64,000 bases of DNA from Pleomorphovibrio marinus (GCF_003347495.1 NZ_QCXY01000009.1:124001-188000); one strand, 5' to 3'; positions 26,927-37,457 are shown, counted from the stretch's first letter. Made by a program: numbers and translations. Notes: generated by a model from the letters alone, not told the origin.

Positions 26927-27856
26927 TTACTGAATAAATAATGCGCTTATGGACTGATTACCCGTGACAGCACGAATCGCCTTTGCAAACAATTCAGCTA
27001 CCGAAAGTATCTTTAATTTGGAAGATTCATGTCTCAGGGGTATGGTGTCTGTGATTACCAGCTCAGAAAGTACCGAGTTGTCAATATTCTCGTAAGCTTT
27101 ACCGGACAATACTCCATGTGTGGATATGGCCCTAACCGAGTTGGCTCCTTTGTCCAAAATGATCTGGGCCGCCTTACATATGGTGCCAGCTGTGTCTACC
27201 AAGTCATCCACTAGCACCACATCCTTGCCCTCCACATCGCCAATTACCTGCATGGAAGCTACTTCGTTGGCTCTTTTCCTGTGCTTATCACATACCACCA
27301 TGTCAGCATTAAAGTACTTTGCATAGGCCCTAGCCCTACCTACTCCTCCAACATCCGGAGAGGCGAAAATTAAATCCCCCAAGTCCAGGCTCTGCAAATA
27401 GGGCACAAAGATAGCCGATCCATTCAAATGATCCAAAGGAATGTCAAAAAATCCCTGAATTTGGCCAGCATGTAAATCACAGGTCATGATCCTATCCGCT
27501 CCAGCAGAAGTAAGAATATTTGCGATCAATTTGGCCGCAATGGAAACCCTGGGTCTGTCCTTTCTATCCTGCCTCGCATACCCAAAATAGGGAATCACGG
27601 CGCATACCTTGTAGGCACTTGCCCTTTTGGCTGCATCAATCATCAAGCATAGCTCCAGGAGGTTGTCTGCGGATGGGTTGGTGGACTGTATAAGAAAAAC
27701 ATTGCATCCCCTTACAGACTCATTAAAGCTCGGTGATAATTCCCCGTCACTGAACTTGCTGATTGTCAATTTGCCCAATTCCTGACCATAAGCTGTGGCG
27801 ATATTATACGCTAAATCCTGGGTGTTGGATCCTGAGAAAATTTTTACCTCGGGCAT
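26927..27856 (-). CDS. prs: Ribose-phosphate pyrophosphokinase
   Basis: Makes PRPP from ribose 5-phosphate and ATP for nucleotide, His and Trp synthesis. 309 residues. Motifs: FSDGELSPSFNESVRGCNVF, the flexible-loop/ATP site YFGYARQDRKDRPRVSIAAK, CDLHAGQIQGFFD, and the PRPP-binding signature VVLVDDLVDTAGTICKAA. First gene of the prs-rplY-pth block, with a -7 promoter motif 44 bases upstream of its start. Confidence 0.97.
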   Translation of the reverse strand: MPEVKIFSGSNTQDLAYNIATAYGQELGKLTISKFSDGELSPSFNESVRGCNVFLIQSTNPSADNLLELCLMIDAAKRASAYKVCAVIPYFGYARQDRKDRPRVSIAAKLIANILTSAGADRIMTCDLHAGQIQGFFDIPLDHLNGSAIFVPYLQSLDLGDLIFASPDVGGVGRARAYAKYFNADMVVCDKHRKRANEVASMQVIGDVEGKDVVLVDDLVDTAGTICKAAQIILDKGANSVRAISTHGVLSGKAYENIDNSVLSELVITDTIPLRHESSKLKILSVAELFAKAIRAVTGNQSISALFIQ

Positions 27857-27899
27857 GGTTTAAGTTGACTTTTGTGTGGAAGGTTTCAGTTTAGAAAAG

Positions 27900-27907
27900 C
27901 AAAGGTA
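27900..27907 (-). promoter_or_regulatory. Promoter -7 motif of prs
   Basis: TACCTTTG on the minus strand is a perfect match to the Bacteroidota -7 element TAnnTTTG, about 44 bases before the prs ATG. No clear -33 TTTG at the expected distance. Confidence 0.5.
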
Positions 27908-27995
27908 ACAAAAAATGGTTTTTGGATCTTATATTGGTACATATTACCAAGAAAGTAATCCTTAAACACTAACTTCCTTCCAACTATGGCAGATC

Positions 27996-30809
27996 CTATA
28001 ACTTTACCCCCTGGACTTCAATGAGCGTCAATTTTAATTCTTCCAGCAAGCTTTCTCCTAGTTCCTTTACTTTCTCTTTATCCCCTTCATGCACCGATAA
28101 AAGGGCATCAGTAATAGGAAGCAACTTGTAAAATCCAGCCGTACCTGCCGACCCCTTTAACCGATGACCAAGTTCCCTTATCTTTTCCAAACTGCATGTA
28201 CGTAAGGAAGCTTCCAGTTGCTCCATAGCTTCCCAGAGCGAACTTATCGTGATCTTCAGTAATTCTTCAGCGATCATCTTATCCCCGTCAAAAAGTGAAA
28301 TTAAATGTGCTATGTCAAACCTAACGTCTTTTTGGAGGACAGCTGGCAGGGTTTCCTTCTCCGGGAATCCATCCACATTGCCACTGTTAAGCCACTTAAG
28401 GAGGGTTTTGACCAATTTTTCTTGAGCAATCGGTTTGGAAAGATAATCACTCATACCCGCCTCCAGGCATCTCTCTCTTTCTCCAGCCACGGTTCCGGCG
28501 GTGAGGGAAATAATGGGCACTTCTTTACCAGATGGCAAATTCCTTATGGCCTGGGCAGCTTCATAACCATTCATTACTGGCATTTGAACATCCATCAATA
28601 CTAAATCGGAGGGTTGTCTCATAAATTCTTCATAGGCATACATGCCATTTTCCACAGACCGAACCTCAAAATTGGGACTGATTTTGGAAAGGAGAATCTT
28701 AGTCAGCTTCATGTTCACCGGATTATCCTCTGCCACAATAATGGAAATATTTCTTTTTTCAAAAAGCCCGGAAAAATCCAAAGCATCTGTTCGGGGCTCT
28801 ACAATCGGGGCGGGAAAATGAATGTTGTGAAATGCCTCGAACAGTTGTTCAGAACGCAGGGGCTTCACCAGTTTTTGGCTAATTTTGAGCTTATTCATTG
28901 TTTGCTCATCCAGTTCTTCCTCACTAGAACTGGAGAGGATAATGACCGGAACATCAACAAGGGAAGTAAAATTAGCTTTCCTTATTTTCATTGTCGTCTC
29001 TATTCCATTTAAGTAAGGCATTCTATAATCCATCAGAATAAGATCCACCTTGTTGCCTTTTGACAAGAACTCCAAGGCCGCCATGCCGTTTTCGGCCTGA
29101 TCCACATTAATCCCCTCCCGGATCAATACCTCTTGTATCAATTCACGGTTGGTGGCATTATCGTCTACCACGAGCACCCGATTTATCCCTAAAGCTTTTT
29201 GGGGAGAAAAACTTTCGCCAACCTTAGTGGAAACACTGAGATCGAAATAAAACTCACTCCCTTTTCCGGGATGGCTATTCAGTTTCAATTCGCTTCCCAT
29301 AAGGTTCAGCAACTTGTTGGAAATTGCCAAACCTAAACCACTACCTCCGTATTTTCTAGTGGTACTGGCATCCTCTTGGGCAAAGACCTCAAAAATTTTC
29401 AATTGCTTTTCCTTTGCGATACCAATACCAGTGTCCCTGACAGAAAACCTGAAAGTCCCTGTTCCAGATTCCCCCCTTACCAGTTCTTTGATTTCAAGGA
29501 TTACTTCTCCTTTTTTGGTAAACTTGATGGCATTTGTGAGTAGGTTAATCAGTACCTGCCTTATCCTCACACTGTCTAAGAAAAAATACCGCGGCAAATA
29601 GGGGGAGATTTTCAACACCAACTCCAGCCCTTTGCTATGAGCTTGGTACTTGGTAACATCAGAAACTTGTGAACCAAGCCGAAAGATATCTGTCTTCTCC
29701 ACCGAAAGCTCCATTTTCCCTGCTTCAATTTTAGAAAAATCTAAAATGTCGTTGATAAGGTCTAGAAGGGAATGTGCGGAATGGTGCACGGTAGACATAT
29801 ATTGGAGTTGCGTCTCTGTAAGAGGTGTCTTCATCAGAAGATCAGTGAAACCTATTACCCCATTAAGTGGGGTGCGGATTTCATGACTCATGTTTGCCAA
29901 AAAATCCGATTTGGCTTTATTTGCATTTTGAGCTACTTCAATAGCCTCCTTTAGTTGGTTTTCATTTTGTTTTTGCTCCGAAATATCCTGGATTACACAT
30001 AATACAAACCACTCCTCTTTTTCATTTTGAAATTTAATCCCTTTCAACAAAACGGGGAAATTACACCCATCTTTTTTAATATACTCTTTTTCATAAGGTC
30101 CAAAATGTGTATTCTCGGCCATCCTTTCTACCAATTGCTCCTCCTCCTTATGGTATTGGCTGGGAGTGATGTCCCAAAAAGTGAGTTCTTGAAATTCCTC
30201 CCTGGTATATCCTGCTGACTTAATCAGTGCTGAATTGACATCGATAAAGCGTCCTGTTTTTAAATCCGTCAACGCTATACCTACTGGTGAAAGCTCGAAA
30301 AATTCGGAAAACTTAATAAGGTTTGGAGCGTGGAGAATCTCTCTGAAACCTTCTTTTACCCTACTTTTCAAATTTGCCTTGCATACCCTTGAAGCAAGGT
30401 TGGCCAACTTTTCCAATTGGCTCCTAACAGCAAGGGGCAAGTCGAGGGCTTCGCTTTCTAGAAGTATCAAATAGCCCATAGCACCATGTTCTCCCTTTAC
30501 TTTAAAAGGAAAAACAGAAGCAGGGCATTGCCCCAAAACACTGTTTTCATAGACCTGGTCAAGCTTTAAAGTGTGAAGAACACATTCATCCGAAGCTATA
30601 CCAACAGCAACGGAATTAAGTTCTGCTGCTAAAATTGTCCTATCGCCTATTTTTAATTCTACCCTTGCTGCCGATACACCAGAAATACTACATGCTAAGT
30701 CCAGAATATCAACAAGGGCTTCATTTCCGCCAAACCCTGTATGGTTGAGCTGAACGGTGACAGGGGAATTATCGCTACAAGGGTGATCACTGATCCAGAA
30801 TTCTTGCAT
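27996..30809 (-). CDS. Hybrid sensor histidine kinase (GAF-PAS-HK-REC-REC-HPt)
   Basis: 937 residues, no clear membrane segment, so probably cytosolic. Order: a GAF-like region (about 30-150), a PAS/PAC domain (about 165-280, SPVGIALTDLKTGRFIDVNSA), HisKA with FLANMSHEIRTPLNG (His near 308), HATPase (GGSGLGLAISNKLL), a first receiver with LILMDYRMP (Asp near 591), a second receiver with LVLMDVQMP (Asp near 740), and a C-terminal HPt domain with GHRLKGSAGTAGF (His near 882). A complete phosphorelay in one chain with no DNA-binding output; its partner regulator is not adjacent. Confidence 0.94.
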   Translation of the reverse strand: MQEFWISDHPCSDNSPVTVQLNHTGFGGNEALVDILDLACSISGVSAARVELKIGDRTILAAELNSVAVGIASDECVLHTLKLDQVYENSVLGQCPASVFPFKVKGEHGAMGYLILLESEALDLPLAVRSQLEKLANLASRVCKANLKSRVKEGFREILHAPNLIKFSEFFELSPVGIALTDLKTGRFIDVNSALIKSAGYTREEFQELTFWDITPSQYHKEEEQLVERMAENTHFGPYEKEYIKKDGCNFPVLLKGIKFQNEKEEWFVLCVIQDISEQKQNENQLKEAIEVAQNANKAKSDFLANMSHEIRTPLNGVIGFTDLLMKTPLTETQLQYMSTVHHSAHSLLDLINDILDFSKIEAGKMELSVEKTDIFRLGSQVSDVTKYQAHSKGLELVLKISPYLPRYFFLDSVRIRQVLINLLTNAIKFTKKGEVILEIKELVRGESGTGTFRFSVRDTGIGIAKEKQLKIFEVFAQEDASTTRKYGGSGLGLAISNKLLNLMGSELKLNSHPGKGSEFYFDLSVSTKVGESFSPQKALGINRVLVVDDNATNRELIQEVLIREGINVDQAENGMAALEFLSKGNKVDLILMDYRMPYLNGIETTMKIRKANFTSLVDVPVIILSSSSEEELDEQTMNKLKISQKLVKPLRSEQLFEAFHNIHFPAPIVEPRTDALDFSGLFEKRNISIIVAEDNPVNMKLTKILLSKISPNFEVRSVENGMYAYEEFMRQPSDLVLMDVQMPVMNGYEAAQAIRNLPSGKEVPIISLTAGTVAGERERCLEAGMSDYLSKPIAQEKLVKTLLKWLNSGNVDGFPEKETLPAVLQKDVRFDIAHLISLFDGDKMIAEELLKITISSLWEAMEQLEASLRTCSLEKIRELGHRLKGSAGTAGFYKLLPITDALLSVHEGDKEKVKELGESLLEELKLTLIEVQGVKL

Positions 30810-31051
30810 ACCAAAAAACTATTAACAAATAAAATTCCTAACATGTAAAAATGAAAATTAATTAGGTAATTATCAAAAAATATAAAATAAAATTTTATAA
30901 ATTCCTGTTTTCGTTTGACATAAAGCATATTTTTTGTCATAAATTACAAATTCAACTATCCATAAGAACTAGCAATATCCTGAGAGAACTTGCCATACCG
31001 GGATAAAAATTTCAACTTTACCAAACTCTTTACCCAATCCGCCAAGGCCAC

Positions 31052-31873
31052 ATGGAAAACAGGATACTATTTACAATTCCTACCTTTGCTTTGCTCGGCT
31101 TAGCGATGTTTTTCATTCCTGATTTTTCAAATTCGGGTCACAAAACCCCTTCACCTACGGAAATTAGAGTACTGACCTACAACATACATCACTGCAATCC
31201 CCCAAGTATATCCGGTGAGATAGATATTGAAGGCATAGCGAAGGTAATAGCGGAAAGTGGTGCTGAAATCGTGGCTTTACAAGAAGTAGACGTTTTTACC
31301 GAACGTTCTGGGAAGGACTTGCACCAGGCCAAGGAACTGGCTAGGTTGACTGGCATGGATTGGCATTTTCACAAATCCATAGACCACGATGGAGGGGAGT
31401 ACGGAAATGCGATACTTACTTCTTTCCCCATCAAAGAAAAAGGTGGGTTTGCGTTGCCTTTTCAGGAGAACACCGAACCAAGGGGGGTAGCATATGTGAA
31501 ATTGGATTTGGGTTCCGGGAAATTGCTGAAATTTGCCAGTACACACCTGGATTTCACCAATGAGGCCAACACCTTGATGCAAGCAAAGCACCTGAATGAA
31601 TACTTCATCGAAAATTCCGATCCGCTGATTGTGGCAGGAGATTTTAATAGCGAAAGATCATCGGCTCCAATCACCTACTTAGAAACCTATTTCGAGGATT
31701 CCTGCCTTGGAAAATGCCCCCCAACCTTTCCTCAGGATCAGCCAAAAACAACCTTGGACTATATCTTTTTGAGAAAGGATCATGGAATGAAAACCAAAGT
31801 ACATGAAGTAATAGAGGAAACCCATGCCTCTGACCATAGACCAGTTTTTGCCCTTATAGCGATTGAAAGCTAA
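31052..31873 (+). CDS. Endonuclease/exonuclease/phosphatase-family protein, membrane-anchored or secreted
   Basis: 273 residues. An N-terminal hydrophobic segment (ILFTIPTFALLGLAMFFI) looks like a signal peptide or anchor. The EEP fold motifs are all there: VLTYNIHHC, VALQEVD, YGNAILTSFP, VAGDFNSE and the terminal SDHRPVFA. Such proteins act on phosphodiesters, sphingomyelin or inositol phosphates; the substrate is unknown. It precedes wecB on the same strand, but a separate -7 motif lies between them. Confidence 0.85.
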   Translation: MENRILFTIPTFALLGLAMFFIPDFSNSGHKTPSPTEIRVLTYNIHHCNPPSISGEIDIEGIAKVIAESGAEIVALQEVDVFTERSGKDLHQAKELARLTGMDWHFHKSIDHDGGEYGNAILTSFPIKEKGGFALPFQENTEPRGVAYVKLDLGSGKLLKFASTHLDFTNEANTLMQAKHLNEYFIENSDPLIVAGDFNSERSSAPITYLETYFEDSCLGKCPPTFPQDQPKTTLDYIFLRKDHGMKTKVHEVIEETHASDHRPVFALIAIES

Positions 31874-31901
31874 AAACTTTCTTTTTTTTGAAAATCATTA
31901 A

Positions 31902-31909
31902 TACCTTTG
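31902..31909 (+). promoter_or_regulatory. Promoter -7 motif upstream of wecB
   Basis: TACCTTTG fits TAnnTTTG exactly, giving a leader of about 140 bases before the ATG at 32056. The -33 element is not clear. Confidence 0.45.
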
Positions 31910-32055
31910 TCTCACCTGCAGGAAAGAGAACTGGTGAGAACCACTAATCACCAGAAATAGAGTTTTTTGCCTAAACAAATTATTTGGGAACTGTTTCCTT
32001 CACTTATTTTAGCCTTTAATTGCGATTCACTTGTTTTTAGAAAATATAATCCCCT

Positions 32056-33174
32056 ATGCTAATTGACCTTATAGCTGGCGCCAGGCCTAATTTCATGAAA
32101 ATATCGCCCATCATCGACGCTATTAATCAAGCAAAAACAGAAGAGGGAAAAATAGATTTCCGACTGGTCCATACGGGACAACACTATGATAAGAACATGT
32201 CTGGGAATTTTTTCAAACAACTTGGCATTCCCGAGCCTCACCATAACTTAGGTGCAGGAGGAGGTACCCAGGCTGAGCAGACTGCCGCCATAATGATTGG
32301 ATATGAGAAACTTCTTTTGACCGAAGGAAGGCCCTTTCTCTGCCTGGTGGTTGGGGATGTCACATCAACTATGGCCTGTGCCATTACCGCCCAAAAGCTA
32401 CATGTAAAGGTGGCGCATGTGGAAGCCGGCATCCGCTCTGGTGACTGGTCCATGCCCGAAGAAATAAACAGGATGGTCACCGATAGTATCACCAATTATT
32501 TCTTTACTACCTCTCAAAAGGCCAATGAAAACCTTATAAATTCAGGTATTGAAAAAGACCGCATCTTCTTTGTCGGAAATACCATGATAGATACTTTGCT
32601 AAAACACCGTCCCAGGTTCTCAAAACCCCCAGTTTGGGATGAGGTGGGGCTTGAAAAAAAGAAGTACATAGTGATGACCCTTCATCGCCCTGCTAATGTA
32701 GACCAAGAAGAAAAACTGAAGTCTCTTATCCAGGAGATCGTAGACAATTCAAGGAACTTACCCCTGATATTCCCCGTCCATCCCAGGACCAAAAAGATGC
32801 TCCAAAGCATTGGGATATCCCATGATAAGCTGTATATGATAGAGCCATTGGGTTATTTGGAATTTAACTTTTTAGTCGAAAAATCCCTAGCCGTAATCAC
32901 CGACTCAGGTGGAATTACTGAAGAAACCACCGTCCTGGGTATCCCCTGCATGACACTCAGGGACAATACCGAGAGGCCGGAGACCATTTTGGAGGGCACA
33001 AATGAGCTGTTGGGTACAGACCCGAAAGCAATTGCACCTGCTATGAATCACCTGTTTTCTGGAAAGTGGAAGAGAGGTAAGGTTCCGGAACTTTGGGATG
33101 GTAAAACTGCTACAAGAATCGTGGATATTATTTTACAAACACTTCCCAAATATTCTGCACCTAATTTAAATTGA
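32056..33174 (+). CDS. wecB: UDP-N-acetylglucosamine 2-epimerase, non-hydrolysing
   Basis: Interconverts UDP-GlcNAc and UDP-ManNAc for surface polysaccharide. 372 residues, normal length. Motifs: GARPNFMKISPI, HTGQHYDKNMS, HVEAGIRSGDWSMPEEINR, FPVHPRTKKML and SGGITEETTVLGIPCMTLRD with the NTERPET UDP-binding stretch. Followed by a nucleotide-sugar dehydrogenase on the same strand, so together they could make UDP-ManNAc and its uronate. The two are separated by a structured repeat. Confidence 0.95.
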   Translation: MLIDLIAGARPNFMKISPIIDAINQAKTEEGKIDFRLVHTGQHYDKNMSGNFFKQLGIPEPHHNLGAGGGTQAEQTAAIMIGYEKLLLTEGRPFLCLVVGDVTSTMACAITAQKLHVKVAHVEAGIRSGDWSMPEEINRMVTDSITNYFFTTSQKANENLINSGIEKDRIFFVGNTMIDTLLKHRPRFSKPPVWDEVGLEKKKYIVMTLHRPANVDQEEKLKSLIQEIVDNSRNLPLIFPVHPRTKKMLQSIGISHDKLYMIEPLGYLEFNFLVEKSLAVITDSGGITEETTVLGIPCMTLRDNTERPETILEGTNELLGTDPKAIAPAMNHLFSGKWKRGKVPELWDGKTATRIVDIILQTLPKYSAPNLN

Positions 33175-33202
33175 AGTACATCCGCTATATTTAATTCACA
33201 AA

Positions 33203-33322
33203 ATGAAATCGTGCATGACACAAGTGTCACACAGGGAAATGATTAAGATTGCGAGATTCTCCCGAAGCGAGTTCGGGGCAGGCTATATGGCCTTTAAAAA
33301 ACAAATTATAATCATATGAAAT
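33203..33322 (+). repeat. Structured start-codon repeat, copy E
   Basis: It opens ATGAAATCG but lacks the GGCA-loop hairpin of copies A, C, D and I. The small stem is TGACA-caag-TGTCA, a compensatory change. The optional hairpin is CCCGAA-gcgag-TTCGGG, then CAGGCTATATGGCC and the tail AAATTATAATCATATGAAAT. The terminal ATG at 33316 is the start codon of the sugar dehydrogenase. ATGAAAT occurs at both ends (33203 and 33316). Confidence 0.85.
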
Positions 33323-34617
33323 TTGAAAATAAAAACCTCTCTGAGGCTAAAATCGCCATAATAGGATTAGGGTATGTTGGGCTTCCCCTTGCGGTGGAGT
33401 TTGCCAAAAAATATCAAGTTGTTGGTTTTGATATTTCCCCCAAAAGAATTGAAGAACTAAATCAAGGCAAGGACCTTACCAGAGAAATCGAGGACAAGGA
33501 TTTACAGGAGGTGTTGGTCAAGGAGCCTAAGGCTGGTTTGTTCCCAACCAAGGACCCTGAAAAGCTCCAAGGGGCTACGGTTTACATTGTTACTGTGCCT
33601 ACCCCTACGGACAAACATAATAAGCCCGTATTGACCCCCATGATCAAAGCTTCCGAAACAGTGGGTAAATATCTGAGAAATGGGGATATTGTGATATACG
33701 AATCCACCGTTTACCCTGGGGTAACCGAAGATGAATGCGTCCCTGTACTGGAAAAAGTTTCTGGCCTTTCCTACAACAAGGATTTTTATGTTGGCTATTC
33801 CCCTGAGCGAATCAACCCGGGTGATAAAGAGCACACTGTTGCGAAAATCTTGAAGGTAACCTCAGGAAGCACACCGGAAGTGGCCGATTACGTGGATGAT
33901 CTCTACAAGAGTATCATAACTGCCGGGACTCACAAAGCCTCCAACATAAAAGTGGCCGAAGCCGCCAAGGTGATTGAAAATGCCCAACGGGATATCAACA
34001 TCGCATTTGTCAATGAGTTGTCGAAAATATTCAACCTGATGGGAATTGACACCCATGAAGTACTTGCAGCAGCAGGAACCAAATGGAATTTTCTCCCTTT
34101 TAAGCCAGGACTAGTGGGCGGGCATTGCATTGGAGTGGATCCCTACTATTTGGCCCAAAAGGCGCAGGAAGTGGGGTATCATCCGGAAATCATCCTAGCG
34201 GGAAGACGTTTGAATGACAGCATGGGAAAATTTGTGGCCACGGAAGTCATCAAATGGATGATGCGAAAAGACCTTAAAGTAATTGACTCGAAGGTGCTCA
34301 TATTGGGCTTTACCTTTAAAGAAGACTGCCCTGATGTACGTAACACCCGGGTGATCGACATTTACAAGGAGCTCAGGTCTTTCGACATGGCTGTAGACGT
34401 ATATGATCCTTGGGCCAATCCTGAAGAAGTAAAGGAAGAGTATGGCATTAGCATGATAGGAGGAGAAATTGCCCCTGACTTGGACCAATACTCGGCCGTG
34501 ATTTTGGCAGTGGCGCATAAGGAATTCAGGGCACTTCCCATACAAAAATCCGAATATAAGGTAGTCTTTGACGTGAAGGCTGTTTTGGACAAGGACAAAG
34601 TAGATGCAAGACTATAA
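33316..34617 (+). CDS. Nucleotide-sugar dehydrogenase (UDP-HexNAc 6-dehydrogenase, TviB/WbpA-like)
   Basis: Oxidises a UDP-sugar twice at C6 to the uronic acid using NAD. 433 residues. N-terminal NAD domain [34 protein letters not shown], the substrate region [11 protein letters not shown], the catalytic Cys in [15 protein letters not shown], and the C-terminal domain ([17 protein letters not shown]). These residues fit the UDP-N-acetyl-hexosamine branch better than UDP-glucose dehydrogenase, but substrate is inferred. The start ATG is the last ATG of repeat copy E. Likely partner of wecB. Confidence 0.92.
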   Translation: MKFENKNLSEAKIAIIGLGYVGLPLAVEFAKKYQVVGFDISPKRIEELNQGKDLTREIEDKDLQEVLVKEPKAGLFPTKDPEKLQGATVYIVTVPTPTDKHNKPVLTPMIKASETVGKYLRNGDIVIYESTVYPGVTEDECVPVLEKVSGLSYNKDFYVGYSPERINPGDKEHTVAKILKVTSGSTPEVADYVDDLYKSIITAGTHKASNIKVAEAAKVIENAQRDINIAFVNELSKIFNLMGIDTHEVLAAAGTKWNFLPFKPGLVGGHCIGVDPYYLAQKAQEVGYHPEIILAGRRLNDSMGKFVATEVIKWMMRKDLKVIDSKVLILGFTFKEDCPDVRNTRVIDIYKELRSFDMAVDVYDPWANPEEVKEEYGISMIGGEIAPDLDQYSAVILAVAHKEFRALPIQKSEYKVVFDVKAVLDKDKVDARL

Positions 34618-34627
34618 GCACGGTTAA

Positions 34628-34659
34628 ATGAATAGGGAGCCTTTTTGCTCCCTATTCAT
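34628..34659. terminator. Bidirectional intrinsic terminator
   Basis: ATGAATAGGGAGC pairs perfectly with GCTCCCTATTCAT around CTTTTT. It lies between the convergent sugar dehydrogenase and tex genes. Confidence 0.8.
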
Positions 34660-34669
34660 CCTAATGCCT

Positions 34670-36919
34670 TTAGTTCTTGTTAAATTTCCCTTTTAACATA
34701 GCAAGTTTGGTGGCCAAATCACCATCGCCGGCTTCCTCTTTTTTGTTTCCTCTTTTGCCCTTACCTTTGGGGTTCTCCCCGAATGGATCGGATTTCATAC
34801 TTAATGCAATCCTCTTTCTAGCAATATCTACCTCCACCACGGTAACCTCCACTTTTTGATTTACTGTCACTACCTCCGTTGGATCTTTCACAAACCTGTC
34901 TGCAAGATGACTTAAGTGCACCAGGCCATCCTGATGTACCCCAATATCCACAAATGCCCCAAACTTGGTGATGTTGGTAACAATTCCTGGTAGTTTCATC
35001 CCCACCTTCAAGTCCTTCATGGTATTTACACCCTCCTGAAACTCAAACACCTCAAAGCTTTCCCTCGGATCCCTGCCAGGCTTGGCCAATTCCTCCAAGA
35101 TGTCCCGAAGGGTAGGTAGCCCCACCTCATCACTTACATATTTTTCGAGAGTAATCTTTTCAGTAACTCCTTTTTCTTTTAGTAACTGGTTCAATTCATA
35201 TCCGATATCTTTAGCCATTTTTTTCACCAAGCCATACCGTTCTGGGTGAACCGCACTGGAATCTAATGGGTTTTCCCCATTTCGGATCCTAAGAAACCCT
35301 GCTGCCTGTTCAAAAGCCTTTTCCCCTAGACGAGGCACATTCCGGATTTCCTCCCTACTTTTAAAAGGGCCATGCTCATCCCTATAATGGACAATGTTTT
35401 GGGCAAGTGAGGGCCCTAATCCGGAAACATAAGTGAGCAATTGCTTGGATGCAGTATTCACTTCCACACCTACACCATTCACACAACTCATTACCGTATC
35501 ATCTAGGGAATTCTTCAAGGCGGCTTGGTCCACATCGTGCTGATATTGCCCTACCCCTATGGATTTTGGGTCTATCTTTACCAATTCCGCCAAGGGATCC
35601 ATAAGCCTCCTTCCGATAGAAATAGCTCCTCGCACCGTCAAGTCCTGATCTGGAAACTCTTCCCTGGCCGCTTCGGAGGCACTATATATAGAAGCCCCGC
35701 TTTCATTCACCATTACAACAATAACTCCCTCTAACCCCAGACCTCTCACAAAAGATTCAGTTTCTCTGCTGGCAGTTCCATTTCCTATACCTATTGCTGT
35801 AATGTGATGCTTTTCCACCCAATGCTTTAATATAGCTCCCGATTCTGCTGTTTTACGTTGGGGTTCATTCGGAAAGATAGTTGCATACTCCAAAAATTGC
35901 CCTTGTTTTCCCAAAGCTACCATCTTGCAACCTGTCCTAAAACCCGGATCTATGGCAATTACCGCCCGTTCTCCCAGTGGAGCGGATAACAGCAATTGAC
36001 GCAAGTTTTCGGCAAAAACACGGATAGCTTCCTCATCCGCCTTTTTCTTGGAATAAAGCCGAACTTCGGTTTCCATGGAAGGTTTTAGCAAGCGCTTATA
36101 ACTATCCCTTATGGCCAATTTTACTTGTTGTGCTGTGGGGTGATCTCCATTAAGGATTCTTCTTTCGATGATAGAAACGGCATCCATCTCCTCTGGACAG
36201 GCATCCAACATTAGGAAAAGTTCCTTTTCACCTCGTCTCATAGCCAAAACTCTGTGGGATGGGGCAGTTTTTATTGGTTCAGACCACTCAAAGTAATCTT
36301 TGTATTTTTGGGCCTCCTCCTCTTTTCCCGGAATTACCCTGGAGGTAAAAACCCCTTCTTCAATAAACAACTCCCTAAGCGATTTCCGGATACTTGCATC
36401 TTCGTTTATCCATTCTGCAATAATGTCCCTTGCTCCCTGAAGAGCATCTTCCGTGGTAAGTACCTCTTTTTCCTCATTCACGAATTCAAGGGCTAGCGCA
36501 GCAGGGTCTACTCCCTTTGCTTGTTCAAAAAGTTGGTTGGCCAAGGGCTCCAAACCTTTTTCCCTGGCCACAGTGCCTTTAGTTCTGCGCTTTGGTTTAT
36601 AAGGGAGGTAAATATCCTCCAAGGTGGCCATAGTCTCAGCGCCCTCTATCTTTTTCTCCAACTCAGGACTAAGCTTCCCTTGCTCTTTTATGGATTTTAA
36701 AACCGCCTCTTTTCGCTTATCCAAATCCCTCAGCTGTTGAACCCGGTCCCTGATGGCAGCTACTTGTACCTCGTCGAGGCTTCCAGTGACTTCTTTTCTA
36801 TATCTTGAGATAAACGGTACCGTAGCACCCTCATCCAGAAGTGCCACCGTACTATCCACCTGTTTTAATTGTATTCCTAGTTCTTCAGCAATCTTAAAAT
36901 AATGATTCAAATTCGTCAT
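34670..36919 (-). CDS. tex: Tex family RNA-binding transcription accessory protein
   Basis: About 749 residues from the ATG at 36919 (MTNLNHYFKIAEELGI). The open frame extends further upstream, but that part has no homology and the chosen start is the usual Tex N-terminus. Order: N-terminal helical domain (TVPFISRYRKEVTGSLDE), YqgF/RuvX-like nuclease fold (VIAIDPGFRTGCK), helix-hairpin-helix region (LGPSLAQNIVHYRDEHGPF), and a C-terminal S1 RNA-binding domain (VTNITKFGAFVDIGVHQDGL). A charged Lys/Gly tail follows. Role: RNA polymerase- and RNA-associated factor, housekeeping. Confidence 0.95.
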   Translation of the reverse strand: MTNLNHYFKIAEELGIQLKQVDSTVALLDEGATVPFISRYRKEVTGSLDEVQVAAIRDRVQQLRDLDKRKEAVLKSIKEQGKLSPELEKKIEGAETMATLEDIYLPYKPKRRTKGTVAREKGLEPLANQLFEQAKGVDPAALALEFVNEEKEVLTTEDALQGARDIIAEWINEDASIRKSLRELFIEEGVFTSRVIPGKEEEAQKYKDYFEWSEPIKTAPSHRVLAMRRGEKELFLMLDACPEEMDAVSIIERRILNGDHPTAQQVKLAIRDSYKRLLKPSMETEVRLYSKKKADEEAIRVFAENLRQLLLSAPLGERAVIAIDPGFRTGCKMVALGKQGQFLEYATIFPNEPQRKTAESGAILKHWVEKHHITAIGIGNGTASRETESFVRGLGLEGVIVVMVNESGASIYSASEAAREEFPDQDLTVRGAISIGRRLMDPLAELVKIDPKSIGVGQYQHDVDQAALKNSLDDTVMSCVNGVGVEVNTASKQLLTYVSGLGPSLAQNIVHYRDEHGPFKSREEIRNVPRLGEKAFEQAAGFLRIRNGENPLDSSAVHPERYGLVKKMAKDIGYELNQLLKEKGVTEKITLEKYVSDEVGLPTLRDILEELAKPGRDPRESFEVFEFQEGVNTMKDLKVGMKLPGIVTNITKFGAFVDIGVHQDGLVHLSHLADRFVKDPTEVVTVNQKVEVTVVEVDIARKRIALSMKSDPFGENPKGKGKRGNKKEEAGDGDLATKLAMLKGKFNKN

Positions 36920-37079
36920 ATCAAATTGTATCCTTCCCGTATTATTTTTCCATTTCGGGACGCAATTTAAGGCTATTTTTTTTTGGCTTAATCTAAAAAG
37001 GGGAAAAATCGAAAAGCGAAATGTCAATAAGTATGCGTATTTTTGCCCTATAAAAATTTGTACCTATTTTGTACCTATT

Positions 37080-37448
37080 ATGCATACCATGAATGAAGGT
37101 AACAAAGGAGAGAAACTTTATGATCTTTCCGATCTTGAAGAAATTAGTGGTGGGAGTAGGGACTTTGTCCAACAAATGCTTCAGCTTTTTATAGATCAAT
37201 CCGAAACCACCATTACCGGGTTCAAAGCCTCCTTGGAAAACAACGATTTGGCGCAAATAAAAAGCTTAGCTCATCAAATTAAACCCAGCATTGACAATAT
37301 AAAAATCCATCCACTAAGCAAGTTAATACGGGAAGTAGAAGGTGCCCCAGAGGACAACCTACCTTCATCAGATCTGGAGCCCAAAATTAATTCCACCATC
37401 GAATGGCTCGAAAAAGTTAATCAGCAGTTACTTCGGGAGATTAAGTAA
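37080..37448 (+). CDS. Stand-alone HPt (histidine phosphotransfer) protein
   Basis: 122 residues, all helical. The region FVQQMLQLFIDQSETTI and the motif SLAHQIKPSIDNIKI give an HPt helix with His in the place of HxLKG(S/P). It would carry phosphate between a hybrid kinase and a response regulator. It has no kinase neighbour; the hybrid kinase at 27996-30809 already has its own HPt domain. Met at residue 4 is another possible start. Confidence 0.72.
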   Translation: MHTMNEGNKGEKLYDLSDLEEISGGSRDFVQQMLQLFIDQSETTITGFKASLENNDLAQIKSLAHQIKPSIDNIKIHPLSKLIREVEGAPEDNLPSSDLEPKINSTIEWLEKVNQQLLREIK

Positions 37449-37457
37449 GTTCAGGAC

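Noticed and set aside
36920-37027. Longer Tex N-terminus
   Set aside because: Upstream residues are not conserved in the family; the ATG at 36919 begins the standard Tex sequence.
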